From: Nocardioides sp. JQ2195
Lineage (GTDB): Bacteria; Actinomycetota; Actinomycetes; Propionibacteriales; Nocardioidaceae
NCBI RefSeq assembly: GCF_012272695.1
Contig: NZ_CP050902.1
Span: 2,480,001 to 2,544,000 of the forward strand
Length of the DNA stretch: 64,000 nucleotides
Direction of reading: 5' to 3'
The position numbers were made by a program, and so were the translations under genes. This document shows positions 1 to 8,327 of this stretch, piece after piece. Positions within the stretch are counted from its first letter, which is position 1; every line of letters begins with the position of its first letter. The notes beneath the pieces were generated by a model. That model searched no databases and had not been told where the DNA came from. It saw only the letters and a list, made by a program, of their open reading frames with translations.

Positions 1-219
1 CGGAATCACCGAGTGGCAGCTCGGACACGCTTCCCTGCTCGAAGGAACCCGACACTGCGGGCATGACCGAAGGTCGGCGTCGAAGATGGGTTGTAGGGGA
101 ACGTCAGTCCCGCCGTATTCCTGATTGAGGCTCGCGCGTCGCTCTGGTTCACAAAGCCCGACACAGACAAGCTTTTTCACCTCAGGCGGAACGAACCGAA
201 AACAAGTAGGACACTTCAT
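1..219 (-). CDS. Double zinc-ribbon protein, N-terminal part only (possible GTPase of the GAP1 operon)
   Basis: Reading the minus strand from an ATG at 219 gives 73 open codons running off the left edge. Cysteines fall in pairs: CPTC at residues 3-6, C19 and C23, CPQC at 53-56 and CPSC at 65-68, as in two treble-clef or zinc-ribbon modules. The ATG directly abuts the TAG stop (222-220) of the upstream vWA-like gene, so it is probably the next operon gene. In related GAP1 loci, as I recall them, a TRAFAC-type GTPase starts with such a zinc-binding head; that this is the GTPase is inference, since no G-motif lies in the window. Confidence 0.7.
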   Translation of the reverse strand, partial: MKCPTCFRFVPPEVKKLVCVGLCEPERRASLNQEYGGTDVPLQPIFDADLRSCPQCRVPSSREACPSCHSVIP

Positions 220-1305
220 CTACCGCTCGACTCCTTTCAGCGCCTCGACCAACTCTGCCCAACGACTCGACTCATCATCCTGCCAATTATCGACTGTGAC
301 CACGGCAGCTTGGACGGCCCCCGCCATGTGGGCGAAGTGCGATAGAAGCGGAGCCCCGGACTCAGGCGTCTTGGTCGACGAATCAGCAGTCACAACGCCA
401 AAGACAACAGCGGGAGCGCCGGGTCGGTCCAAGAATGCCGCGAGTTCAGCAAGGTCGCTTGGAGGTCCGTCCACGAGTACTCCCACGACGTGGGCTCCTA
501 GAGACGACGCTTCTTCAACGGCTGGCAGCACGAGAGTCCAAGAGGCTGGCCCCGTCGCCTGCAAAACGTCATCTACCAGAACCCGAGGCGCATCACACGC
601 AGCATCAGACCACTTCGGACGCGACAGTCCTGTAACACCGGCGGCGACGGGTAGCCGACCGCTCCATTCGACCAGGACGCCAGCGAACTGCTCCACGACG
701 TCGACGAGGGTGTCCGCCGAGGCCACGGCTCGAAACGACGCAGAGCTGTCCACCACGACGGCCCAGGGGCGTGCCGACGTCAACACGTTTGAGTCTCCGC
801 CCCGCAAGCTGCGCAACGCGTAACGACCACTCGTCACCCAAGGGAGCTCGCGTTCGTCGACGGGAACTACAGATGGCGCGTCCGATGAGTCCATAAAGTC
901 GAGATCTCGCGCGGCACGTGCATCCACAGTGAGGCGCCAACCACTGTCCGCAGCGTCGATCACCCGGGCCAACTCGAAGTCCTTGTAGCCGCCGATGTCC
1001 ACCTGCTCCACGAGAATTTGCGGGCCCTCGTTGCCTGCTGTGGCGACACTCTTCACCTCGACACCGACTCGTGCACCCGGGGGAAATACACCAGCGCCGC
1101 GGGGACGAACCACAAGGCGCACTTCTCCGCGGCCCGGACGAACAATCACGTCACGGTCAGACTCCCGAGGCTCGCCACAATCAGCGCCATCGCGGCTCAC
1201 TGCACTCAGTTGCAATGTGTCAGAGGCACCGGTGAGTGACGCTCCGAGATATCCCATGGGTAGCTGTGCTGACTGCCCCGCTCCCACCTCAACTGACTTA
1301 CTCAT
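220..1305 (-). CDS. vWA-like protein of the GAP1/tubulin operon
   Basis: A 361-aa cytosolic protein (no signal peptide or membrane segment). Around residue 185 it has a hydrophobic strand followed by D-S-S-A-S, matching the DxSxS metal-binding (MIDAS) signature of von Willebrand A domains, so a ligand-binding adaptor role is likely. The N-terminal ~150 residues are beta-rich and I do not recognise them. The ATG at 1305 is preferred because GGGAG precedes it at a good distance; a GTG at 1311 is also possible. It overlaps the end of the GAP1 gene by 8 nt (GATGAGTAA), which argues for translational coupling. Function beyond the vWA fold is unknown. Confidence 0.75.
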   Translation of the reverse strand: MSKSVEVGAGQSAQLPMGYLGASLTGASDTLQLSAVSRDGADCGEPRESDRDVIVRPGRGEVRLVVRPRGAGVFPPGARVGVEVKSVATAGNEGPQILVEQVDIGGYKDFELARVIDAADSGWRLTVDARAARDLDFMDSSDAPSVVPVDERELPWVTSGRYALRSLRGGDSNVLTSARPWAVVVDSSASFRAVASADTLVDVVEQFAGVLVEWSGRLPVAAGVTGLSRPKWSDAACDAPRVLVDDVLQATGPASWTLVLPAVEEASSLGAHVVGVLVDGPPSDLAELAAFLDRPGAPAVVFGVVTADSSTKTPESGAPLLSHFAHMAGAVQAAVVTVDNWQDDESSRWAELVEALKGVER

Positions 1306-2911
1306 CGCCACTCCCGTCGAACATCGGTTCGTTGATGGGTTCCACCTCCGTGACGCGTGAGGCCACTGCCTCCGCGCCAGTTCCTACGCCTAACTGGAGC
1401 ACCGCATCCTGCCAACGTTCGAGGAACTCAATCAGGGCAGACGAAAGCTCATCTCCCAATGCCAGCAAGTTGGTTGCGCGCTCCACTTGGAGAGGTCCGG
1501 CATCCTGCGGTGAGCAAAGACCAAGGCACAATGCGATCGCCTGCTTGAGGGTCGCCTGATCGTCTTCCGATGCACTCTCGATGATGTCGAGGAGTGGGCC
1601 AAGGAGCGCAGCGGGGGAAGCCACTCCGAGTTCCAGGGAGTCGTATCGGGGCCAGACCTCATTCGCTTGGCTCGTCAGCTGGAACCAGATCTCTTCCTGC
1701 GGCTCTACCGGCTCAGCGTGTCTCGCCTCGACATGTTCTTGGAACTCGCCATCCGGCGATGGGTCGAGGAAGTCCAGGAATTGGTCGTCGCCGTCGGTGC
1801 CGACAACCAACTCCCCTGCTTCAGGCTGGAAAAGGGCCAAGAGGCCGGGATCGGTTAGTCCATCCCACGGCTGCAGCTTGCGCCACTCCCGAATGAGGGC
1901 ATCTGCCTCGGGATGCTCACGCCCCTTCTCGCGCAGTAGTGCAAGCACCAAGGGCCATTCCGGGCTCAGGTGCTCTCCCGGTTTGAGATCCGCAACCAGA
2001 CGGTCCATCGAGACGGAGAGCGCGGTGACGGCATCGTGATCCATCTGGGACAGCAGGAAGAGCGCATCCTGCCAGTGAGTACCTGCATTCCAGACCTGTT
2101 CTCTGTACTGCCACGTGCGCTCCGCCGCAGACTCGCTGGGAAGCTCGTCGACGTTGAGGATCAAGGGGTCACTGTCGCGGCCGGACAGCGTTCCGAAGGC
2201 GGCCTCCAGATCCTCGCCGGGGAGAGCCAACACGCGGAACTCCCTTGGGAGTCCTACCAGGTCGGAACTACGAACGAATGTGCAGAACGGAATCCGTTGA
2301 CTCACTCGGCCGCCCGTCAGCCATGAGACAACCTGCATCCACTCGACGACGTCATCGAGGGCCTCGCCTGACAAGATGAGAGGCTTGTGATCCTGGAAGC
2401 ATGCAGTCACTGCGGCCAACAAGCACTCAGTGCTCGCCACCGAGCCAAACGCACGGCTCAGCGCTGCATCTCGTCCATGAGCCTTAGGCTCCGGGGTGGA
2501 GACCGGCAGGCGAGCTGCGGAAACCTCACGCGAGCCGAACGGCGTCAGCCATCCCTGAGAACGCCAGAGGTCGATCGGGCGTTGTTCCACCGAAAGGTTC
2601 TCGACGAGCACTGCATGTGTGAAGACATTGCCGGGGCGTCCTGTCGCGTCCTTCCCAGCCACCACGGCATTACACCAAACCGCGTAGTGGTCGAACGGCT
2701 GAAAGGTCAGCGAGTGGACCCGGGCGTCAAGGTCGCGTTGGGACGCGAATTCGTGCGTCATCACGACCTCGTCAATCCGGGTCACCACCGCTGCCTCCAA
2801 GGTCTGCGCAACCCACGAAGGCATGCCAGGTGAGGTCTCGAGCACACGCCATCCTCCGGAGCGCCCCTCGCTCGCAGACACGGCTGCATACGTCAACTGA
2901 TATCGGGCCAC
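1298..2911 (-). CDS. GTPase-associated protein 1 (GAP1) family protein
   Basis: A 537-aa protein. The N-terminal ~150 residues have the features I associate with GAP1-N2: an opening beta strand with RYQLTYA, and a GNVFTHAVL block near residue 88. A helical middle and an acidic C-terminal third (ending GSGDE) follow. GAP1 proteins are found computationally in prokaryotic conflict loci beside GTPases; their biochemical role is not established. The start is a GTG at 2911 with GGAG 6 nt upstream, one base after the TGA of the FN3 gene. An open frame continues to 3160 but only re-reads the previous gene out of frame. Family assignment rests on remembered motifs. Confidence 0.75.
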   Translation of the reverse strand: MARYQLTYAAVSASEGRSGGWRVLETSPGMPSWVAQTLEAAVVTRIDEVVMTHEFASQRDLDARVHSLTFQPFDHYAVWCNAVVAGKDATGRPGNVFTHAVLVENLSVEQRPIDLWRSQGWLTPFGSREVSAARLPVSTPEPKAHGRDAALSRAFGSVASTECLLAAVTACFQDHKPLILSGEALDDVVEWMQVVSWLTGGRVSQRIPFCTFVRSSDLVGLPREFRVLALPGEDLEAAFGTLSGRDSDPLILNVDELPSESAAERTWQYREQVWNAGTHWQDALFLLSQMDHDAVTALSVSMDRLVADLKPGEHLSPEWPLVLALLREKGREHPEADALIREWRKLQPWDGLTDPGLLALFQPEAGELVVGTDGDDQFLDFLDPSPDGEFQEHVEARHAEPVEPQEEIWFQLTSQANEVWPRYDSLELGVASPAALLGPLLDIIESASEDDQATLKQAIALCLGLCSPQDAGPLQVERATNLLALGDELSSALIEFLERWQDAVLQLGVGTGAEAVASRVTEVEPINEPMFDGSGDE

Positions 2912-2912
2912 G

Positions 2913-5072
2913 TCAGCTCCACTGGAGGCTGTCGATCGACGGGTCGAGAACCGCGTAGAGGTGTTGCTCGTCGTCGGGGACAGCGACGAAGAGGCGAACG
3001 AATCCCGCACGGTCGGTGCCGCGTGAGAATCCCTCTCTCCGCAGGATCGACTTTCCGCCTCTGGTTTCCAGCTGTCCCTCGAAGATGTGATCACCGTCCG
3101 CGACATGCAACGGAAGTCTGTTGTGGTTGCGGACCAGAACGACTGATTCGGCAACCTCACCGGTTGCTTCGACCCAGAGGGTTGTCCCGGCAGGAGATTC
3201 CTTCTTGCGAAGGAACCCCTTCATTTCGAACTCCTGGACGAAGTCGTACCTGATGCGGGTCAGACCGGGATACTCGACGAACTGCGGCTCGCTCGTCGTG
3301 ACTTCTCCGCCGTAGTAGGCAAGACCGAAAACTGCCAAACGACACCCCTCGGAGGGGAGCGGTTCCAAGTGGATCCCCCCGTGGGTTTCGTGCCTCTCAC
3401 GCGTGAAGCGTGTCACCTTTGGCCATGTCTTCGGGTCCGGATCGAGGGCCCCGCTGGGTCGCATCGAGACCTGGACCGAGTCGGCTCCCGAGGGCCAAGG
3501 GAAGACGAGGTACTGCTCGTCCACACGCTCCACCACCCGGATCGAGTCCGAGTCCAATGCCCTGACCCGCACCTCGGTACCTGTGGCGCCGACACGATAG
3601 GAGGTGCCAATACTGCTGATTGCGGTGAAGTGGACCCGATCCGCGTCGTCGGGCCAGTCCACTCGAATCATCCAACGGCCGTCTGATCGTAGTTGTGGCG
3701 GGACTGTGAGACGAGTGCTGTCGCTGAATCCAACCCTTTCAAGGCTGGACTCATCCAGTTCCCGAGTGCCAATTCCAGTCGGTAGCTCATCCTTCGTCAA
3801 ATGGATCTGCACGTTGACGTCGCTTCCGCTGGGATGTGCCCAGGAAACAATGAAGCCGGGGCGTTCGGGATCGGCCACCACCTCGAGCTTCTGTACGGGT
3901 GGCACCGGGATCACTACGGACTGGCGCACCGTGACAGGTGTGCTACGGAGCTTCCTTCCTGCCACCACAGCGCATGCGAAGAAGCGATAGACGTAGTCAC
4001 CCGCCTGCAGATCCCTGTCCTCGAAACCGGAGAGATTGTCCTTGTCGCTAGCGATGCGCCGATCGTCGACGATCTCGTGGCTGGCTCGCGCTTCATCCCC
4101 CGCAAACCGGTAGACCTCCACCTGAGACGTGCCGTCACCGGCGGTCCACGTTCCCGAGATGTCATCGCCAGACACACTGACTTTGACGTTCTGGACCGGT
4201 TGCAGAGCGGTGCCCCTGGCCCAGAGGACTGGGCGGGCGGCCATTGCCTCCCGCTGGTCTGCGCCGAGGTAGGCCCAAACGTCGTATTGACGACGACCGT
4301 CACGCAGTGGTTCCGCATCCTTTGTCGTGGACTCGGCAGTGGAGGCAACTTGCCTACCGTCGAACAACACCGGTCGACGCCCGCTATATCCTGCGATGAC
4401 TCTGAACCATGCGAAGCCGTGCTCGGGTTGTGGCCAAGCGAGTTCGAGCTCTTCGGGGTTGGTACCGACCGAGTCCACGTCATGGCGAGGCGTGTGCTCC
4501 GCCTGCAAGTCTGGCTCGTTGGTGAAGTCGGTCGGAGAAGCCAGACTGCGCTGAGCCTCCCCGCCGGTGGAGCCGATGCCGAGCAAGTCCCGCAGACGCT
4601 TGTTGTGCCTGCGCTGGATTTTCGTCGACAACCGGTCGAGCTCAGCTTCGGGATCGTTCAGGACACGCTCGATCCAGGCGTCATCCTTTAGATCGAGCGA
4701 TGTGCCGTCGCCCTTTGAGTTCTCAACGTAGGCACGTAGCTTCGCCTGACGTGGATCGAAACCTTGCGCGTCATCCGGGGTCTCCGCCGCGGGGTCATTC
4801 GCCACCGCCGAAGGCGAGCCCGACCCGCCGGACTTGGACTCACGCGGAGCATCCTCACTGGAGCCCGGGGAGGCCTGGATCGCTGCCGTGAGCTCGCTGT
4901 ACTCACGCGCCAGAGAGACAACATCGTTCCACAACAGTCGACGAGTGTTCTCCACCGAGCGCACATCAAGACGTGCGAACACTTCCACGTCAGTCTCATT
5001 GGGTCGCCGCGTCTCCGGCAATGACATCCGCCACGCCTTTGCACGAGCGACTCTCTGCCCGGCCTCAGTCAC
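2913..5072 (-). CDS. FN3-like repeat protein of the GAP1/tubulin operon
   Basis: A 719-aa soluble protein. The first ~190 residues are charged and helical. From about residue 210 come tandem beta-sandwich modules resembling fibronectin type III: repeated proline-rich linkers (ALQPVQNVKV, PPVQKLEVV), a conserved W in strand C (ISGTWTAG, FIVSWAHP) and a Y-x-F/Y strand F (GDYVYRFFACA). It has no signal peptide, so the FN3 modules are presumably cytosolic scaffolding. Its ATG overlaps the stop of the upstream membrane protein (ATGA, 5069-5072), and its own stop is one base before the GAP1 start. The specific function is unknown; a bridge between GAP1 and the membrane components is inference. Confidence 0.7.
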   Translation of the reverse strand: MTEAGQRVARAKAWRMSLPETRRPNETDVEVFARLDVRSVENTRRLLWNDVVSLAREYSELTAAIQASPGSSEDAPRESKSGGSGSPSAVANDPAAETPDDAQGFDPRQAKLRAYVENSKGDGTSLDLKDDAWIERVLNDPEAELDRLSTKIQRRHNKRLRDLLGIGSTGGEAQRSLASPTDFTNEPDLQAEHTPRHDVDSVGTNPEELELAWPQPEHGFAWFRVIAGYSGRRPVLFDGRQVASTAESTTKDAEPLRDGRRQYDVWAYLGADQREAMAARPVLWARGTALQPVQNVKVSVSGDDISGTWTAGDGTSQVEVYRFAGDEARASHEIVDDRRIASDKDNLSGFEDRDLQAGDYVYRFFACAVVAGRKLRSTPVTVRQSVVIPVPPVQKLEVVADPERPGFIVSWAHPSGSDVNVQIHLTKDELPTGIGTRELDESSLERVGFSDSTRLTVPPQLRSDGRWMIRVDWPDDADRVHFTAISSIGTSYRVGATGTEVRVRALDSDSIRVVERVDEQYLVFPWPSGADSVQVSMRPSGALDPDPKTWPKVTRFTRERHETHGGIHLEPLPSEGCRLAVFGLAYYGGEVTTSEPQFVEYPGLTRIRYDFVQEFEMKGFLRKKESPAGTTLWVEATGEVAESVVLVRNHNRLPLHVADGDHIFEGQLETRGGKSILRREGFSRGTDRAGFVRLFVAVPDDEQHLYAVLDPSIDSLQWS

Positions 5073-5635
5073 CAGTCATCACCTGCATCATCTTCCGAAT
5101 TCATCCAACTCGAGTTGCTCTCTGGCCGATCGCCGACCGTCGCGTCATCGAGGCGAGACACTCCCCACTCGTCCACCGTGACCGGGGCATCCGCCTCAGT
5201 GGCCCCCGGGACCGAAGCGTTCCCGTCGGCAAGGAACGCGACGACGAGCACTGCACACCCGGCCAAGAACGTGGCCGCCGCTGGACCACCCTCTGCGCGT
5301 TCCAGCAGAGCGGTTGCGATCCCTAGAGTCACGAAGAGGAACCCCAGGGAGATCATCGTGACCCGAAGCAGACGGTTCATGGGTTCTGACCAATGGGCAG
5401 CCGTTATCCCCACAACGACAACCGAAACCAAGGTCGCCAAGGTGGGCCCACCGGCTCCGACGAAAAGAAGCCTGACGACCCCACCGCCGAGGAGCAGGCA
5501 GAACACGGCCCAGACCACCATCTGCGTTGTTTCGTGGTGCGGACTCAGCCAATGGGCGAGCATCGGGAGGACGACGACACAGAGGAGCCCCAGCACCGTG
5601 ACCCACAGGATCGACATGAGACCGACCTCGGGCAC
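5069..5635 (-). CDS. Multi-pass membrane protein with acidic DDW tail
   Basis: A 188-aa protein with about five hydrophobic helices over residues 8-135 (for example ILWVTVLGLLCVVVLPML and FLAGCAVLVVAFLA), followed by a ~50-residue acidic tail ending AGDDW. The same terminal tripeptide closes the vWA membrane protein of this operon. The GTG at 5635 is the longest start; the ATG at 5617, with GAGG 8 nt upstream, may be the true one. It is coupled to both neighbours. No known family was recognised; it is probably a membrane platform for the system. Confidence 0.7.
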   Translation of the reverse strand: MPEVGLMSILWVTVLGLLCVVVLPMLAHWLSPHHETTQMVVWAVFCLLLGGGVVRLLFVGAGGPTLATLVSVVVVGITAAHWSEPMNRLLRVTMISLGFLFVTLGIATALLERAEGGPAAATFLAGCAVLVVAFLADGNASVPGATEADAPVTVDEWGVSRLDDATVGDRPESNSSWMNSEDDAGDDW

Positions 5636-5636
5636 G

Positions 5637-8327
5637 TCACACCTGCGGAGCTTCTGTGGATGGAGCAGGGTTTCCCGGAGGCGTGTCGTGGTGGCTCACT
5701 CCGGCATCACTGGAAGGACCGAACGCCAGGTCCCGAGGGCTGAAACTCGCCGAAAGCTCAGTGACCACCAGTGTCGTTGCGGTTCGGTCAGTGTGATCGC
5801 TACCCAGTGCTTGCTCCACCTTCCAAGGGTCATTTGCGTCGGGTACATCAGCGAAGATTGCCCGCGAGAAAGATCGGCCCTGCACCGCGCCAGTGGAGAT
5901 CTCGGCCAGGCCGACGATGAACTCCTCATGCGGGCGTGCGGTCTCCACCCCAGCGGTGTCCTGCCAACGCACGTGACGAATCAACTGAGATGCTGACGTC
6001 GACCCGACCCCATTGATCTGCTCGACCAAGCGGTCCCTCAACTTGTCGGCGACATCCATTCGCGGTTGTGCCGCCACCGCTTCGCTCCATTGGTGAAGCA
6101 CCGAGACTTCTGTCACCGGTCGATCCGTAAAAATCAGTTCGGGCTCCCCTTCGAGCACTGGACGATCCGTGAAGTTCGGACGATCTGTGAGGAATTCATC
6201 CCAAGCCTCGGTCAGCCAACCCACCGGGAACAAACGTCCCTGCAACCGACGGGCTTCGTCTTCCACACCTTCCTCGTCTGCCACCACGTTGCCAAATCGA
6301 TGGTTGAGTCCGAACCCTTCGCCCAGCCGAGACTCGCTCTCGTCCTGGGCGTTACCGCGGCCCCATGGTTCCTGGAGGAAAACCCCGAGAGCTTGGGACC
6401 AATCCAGATACTGGCGGTAGATGCTTTGAAGGCGGCGTACGTCGATCAACGCACATTCGAGATTCTGTTTCACCGCAGTCGCCCGTGCCATCGCCATCTC
6501 ACGCTCGTGGAGCAGATGGAAGACCTTGTGCTGACGCTTGACAAAGATCGCAGAGGCCGAGACCAACCAGACCAGGACCAGGGTCACCGAGACGACCGCT
6601 GCATTCGTCCAGCTCATGATCTGCGCCCAACCCCCGAACAGGGTGAGCGCGATGAGTCCAAGGAAGATTCCCGCGTGAATGAGGATGGTGTTTGCGAGAG
6701 ACCTCTGAAGTGTCTCCAGCTCTTCGGGGAGGTCCAACGGGTCGCCGACGTCTGCCAGCTCGGCAGCCCCGGAGACAACCTCTTCGCGAGCCTCTCGAAT
6801 CTCGGTCGACAAACGCCGGCCCAGACTTCCGACGTACGAGGCAGCCGGTGTCCGGAACCACTCCTTGATGTCGACAAGTGTGGATTCGCTCACCCCACTC
6901 CCCGGCCCACCTTCGGCTTTGCTCTTCAACCCCGTATAGAGGATGCGGGCCAAGTCGTCGTCGTAGGGAGCAATAGTGCTGGCCTTGACGACTGACTGAG
7001 CGTGCAACGGGACATCAAAGGGAACTCGTGGGTCTGGTGCGACTGCCATCGGATTTCCCACGACTGCCTCGACCGCACCGACTCGAGCAGCCGGCATACC
7101 CTCAACCCGAGGAAGTCCGTCGAGCAGAGTGAACGCTCCCGACACGTAGTCCTTCCACAGCGCTGGGAACTCCTGTCGCTCCCCGGCTGCCGCGCCCGGT
7201 TCGTTGCGCACCTGGGCAAGCAGCGACGCCAGCTTGGCATCTACCTCATCAGGATCGGCAATGGTGCCGTCATCCTGGATACCAGCTATTCCATTGACGG
7301 TGAGCCGGAAGCTGGAGCGGTCACCGCCAAACAACACGTTCTGTGCCTTCGCGGCAATCCGTTTGGCAACTTGTTCTTGCAGGGAATACAGGAACGCCTT
7401 CGGAGCTCCGCGCAGGACCCCGGCAAAGAAGCGAAGAAACATCTTCAGCGCTTGGAACAACCCCAAGTCCTTGCGCGCCGGATTGCTGGGGGTCACGCGT
7501 CTAGAGCGGCGTAATTCATCATGCCTTGCGATCAGGTTGGTGACCATCTGCTCGGTTGCCTGGACCTCGTCGTTGACCAGTTGTACGGATCGGCCCTCTT
7601 CATTGTGGGGAACGGGATACCGGGTCCGCATGTCGGCGAGGTGGGCGAGGACGCGAGAGAGGATGCCTTCTCGAGAGAGATGGCGGGTATAGGTTCGCAG
7701 GGCAACGACCTGCCCTCCTCCCCCGTCTGGGTCTCCGCCGAAGACAGCGCGCGACTCTGCTTCCCAAAGTCCCGCTGCGGAACACAGTGCCGCTGCGCGG
7801 TGGGTCAGCCCCACCGGGCGATTTTTCTCCGCACTCGTCACCTGTGCAACGCCCGAAAATGGTGATTGAGCATTCTCAGGCGCCAACACCACATTGTGAG
7901 CGCCAGTCCACGCCAGCTCGTCGGCCGCCAGACGCGGCCATTCGTCGGGAACCGTCACCGAGATCGCATGGACCCACGTTAGACGCGCAGCTGGGAGAGT
8001 GTCGCGCACCTCCTGGCGCAGTCTTCCGGCCCGACCAAAACCGACTGTCGAAAGATCGGAGTCGACCCGGCTGAGACAGACCACCTGGACGCCGGAAACA
8101 AGGTGCCGTCCCGCAAGCTCATGCTGAAGTGCAGCGCTTCGCGCAACTCCGGCACTCACTGTGAGACACGGTGTCGTGCCGGTGGTCGCCGCAATGTCGG
8201 CGTTGATCACGATGAAGTCGCGGACCAAGCCCATTGCGGACCAGTCCTGGAGCACACCCATCCATCCAGGGAGATCCGGTCCCGGAGAGATCAGGACGAC
8301 CAGATCAGACTTCGGGGATGGCGCCAT
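5637..8327 (-). CDS. Large membrane-associated protein of the tubulin-like operon
   Basis: An 896-aa protein. The N-terminal ~200 residues alternate hydrophobic strands and helices (DLVVLISPGPDLPGW near the start), suggesting a Rossmann-like or vWA-like alpha/beta fold without a clear catalytic motif. A helical middle follows, then two membrane helices at about 545-595 (GIFLGLIALTLFGGW; VSVTLVLVWLVSASAIFV) and a charged, coiled-coil-like C-terminal region. The ATG at 8327 has GAGGAG upstream and lies inside the end of the tubulin-like gene (23-nt overlap), so the two are coupled. I do not recognise the family. Its constant place beside the tubulin-like gene suggests it anchors or reads out that GTPase at the membrane. 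Confidence 0.7.
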   Translation of the reverse strand: MAPSPKSDLVVLISPGPDLPGWMGVLQDWSAMGLVRDFIVINADIAATTGTTPCLTVSAGVARSAALQHELAGRHLVSGVQVVCLSRVDSDLSTVGFGRAGRLRQEVRDTLPAARLTWVHAISVTVPDEWPRLAADELAWTGAHNVVLAPENAQSPFSGVAQVTSAEKNRPVGLTHRAAALCSAAGLWEAESRAVFGGDPDGGGGQVVALRTYTRHLSREGILSRVLAHLADMRTRYPVPHNEEGRSVQLVNDEVQATEQMVTNLIARHDELRRSRRVTPSNPARKDLGLFQALKMFLRFFAGVLRGAPKAFLYSLQEQVAKRIAAKAQNVLFGGDRSSFRLTVNGIAGIQDDGTIADPDEVDAKLASLLAQVRNEPGAAAGERQEFPALWKDYVSGAFTLLDGLPRVEGMPAARVGAVEAVVGNPMAVAPDPRVPFDVPLHAQSVVKASTIAPYDDDLARILYTGLKSKAEGGPGSGVSESTLVDIKEWFRTPAASYVGSLGRRLSTEIREAREEVVSGAAELADVGDPLDLPEELETLQRSLANTILIHAGIFLGLIALTLFGGWAQIMSWTNAAVVSVTLVLVWLVSASAIFVKRQHKVFHLLHEREMAMARATAVKQNLECALIDVRRLQSIYRQYLDWSQALGVFLQEPWGRGNAQDESESRLGEGFGLNHRFGNVVADEEGVEDEARRLQGRLFPVGWLTEAWDEFLTDRPNFTDRPVLEGEPELIFTDRPVTEVSVLHQWSEAVAAQPRMDVADKLRDRLVEQINGVGSTSASQLIRHVRWQDTAGVETARPHEEFIVGLAEISTGAVQGRSFSRAIFADVPDANDPWKVEQALGSDHTDRTATTLVVTELSASFSPRDLAFGPSSDAGVSHHDTPPGNPAPSTEAPQV

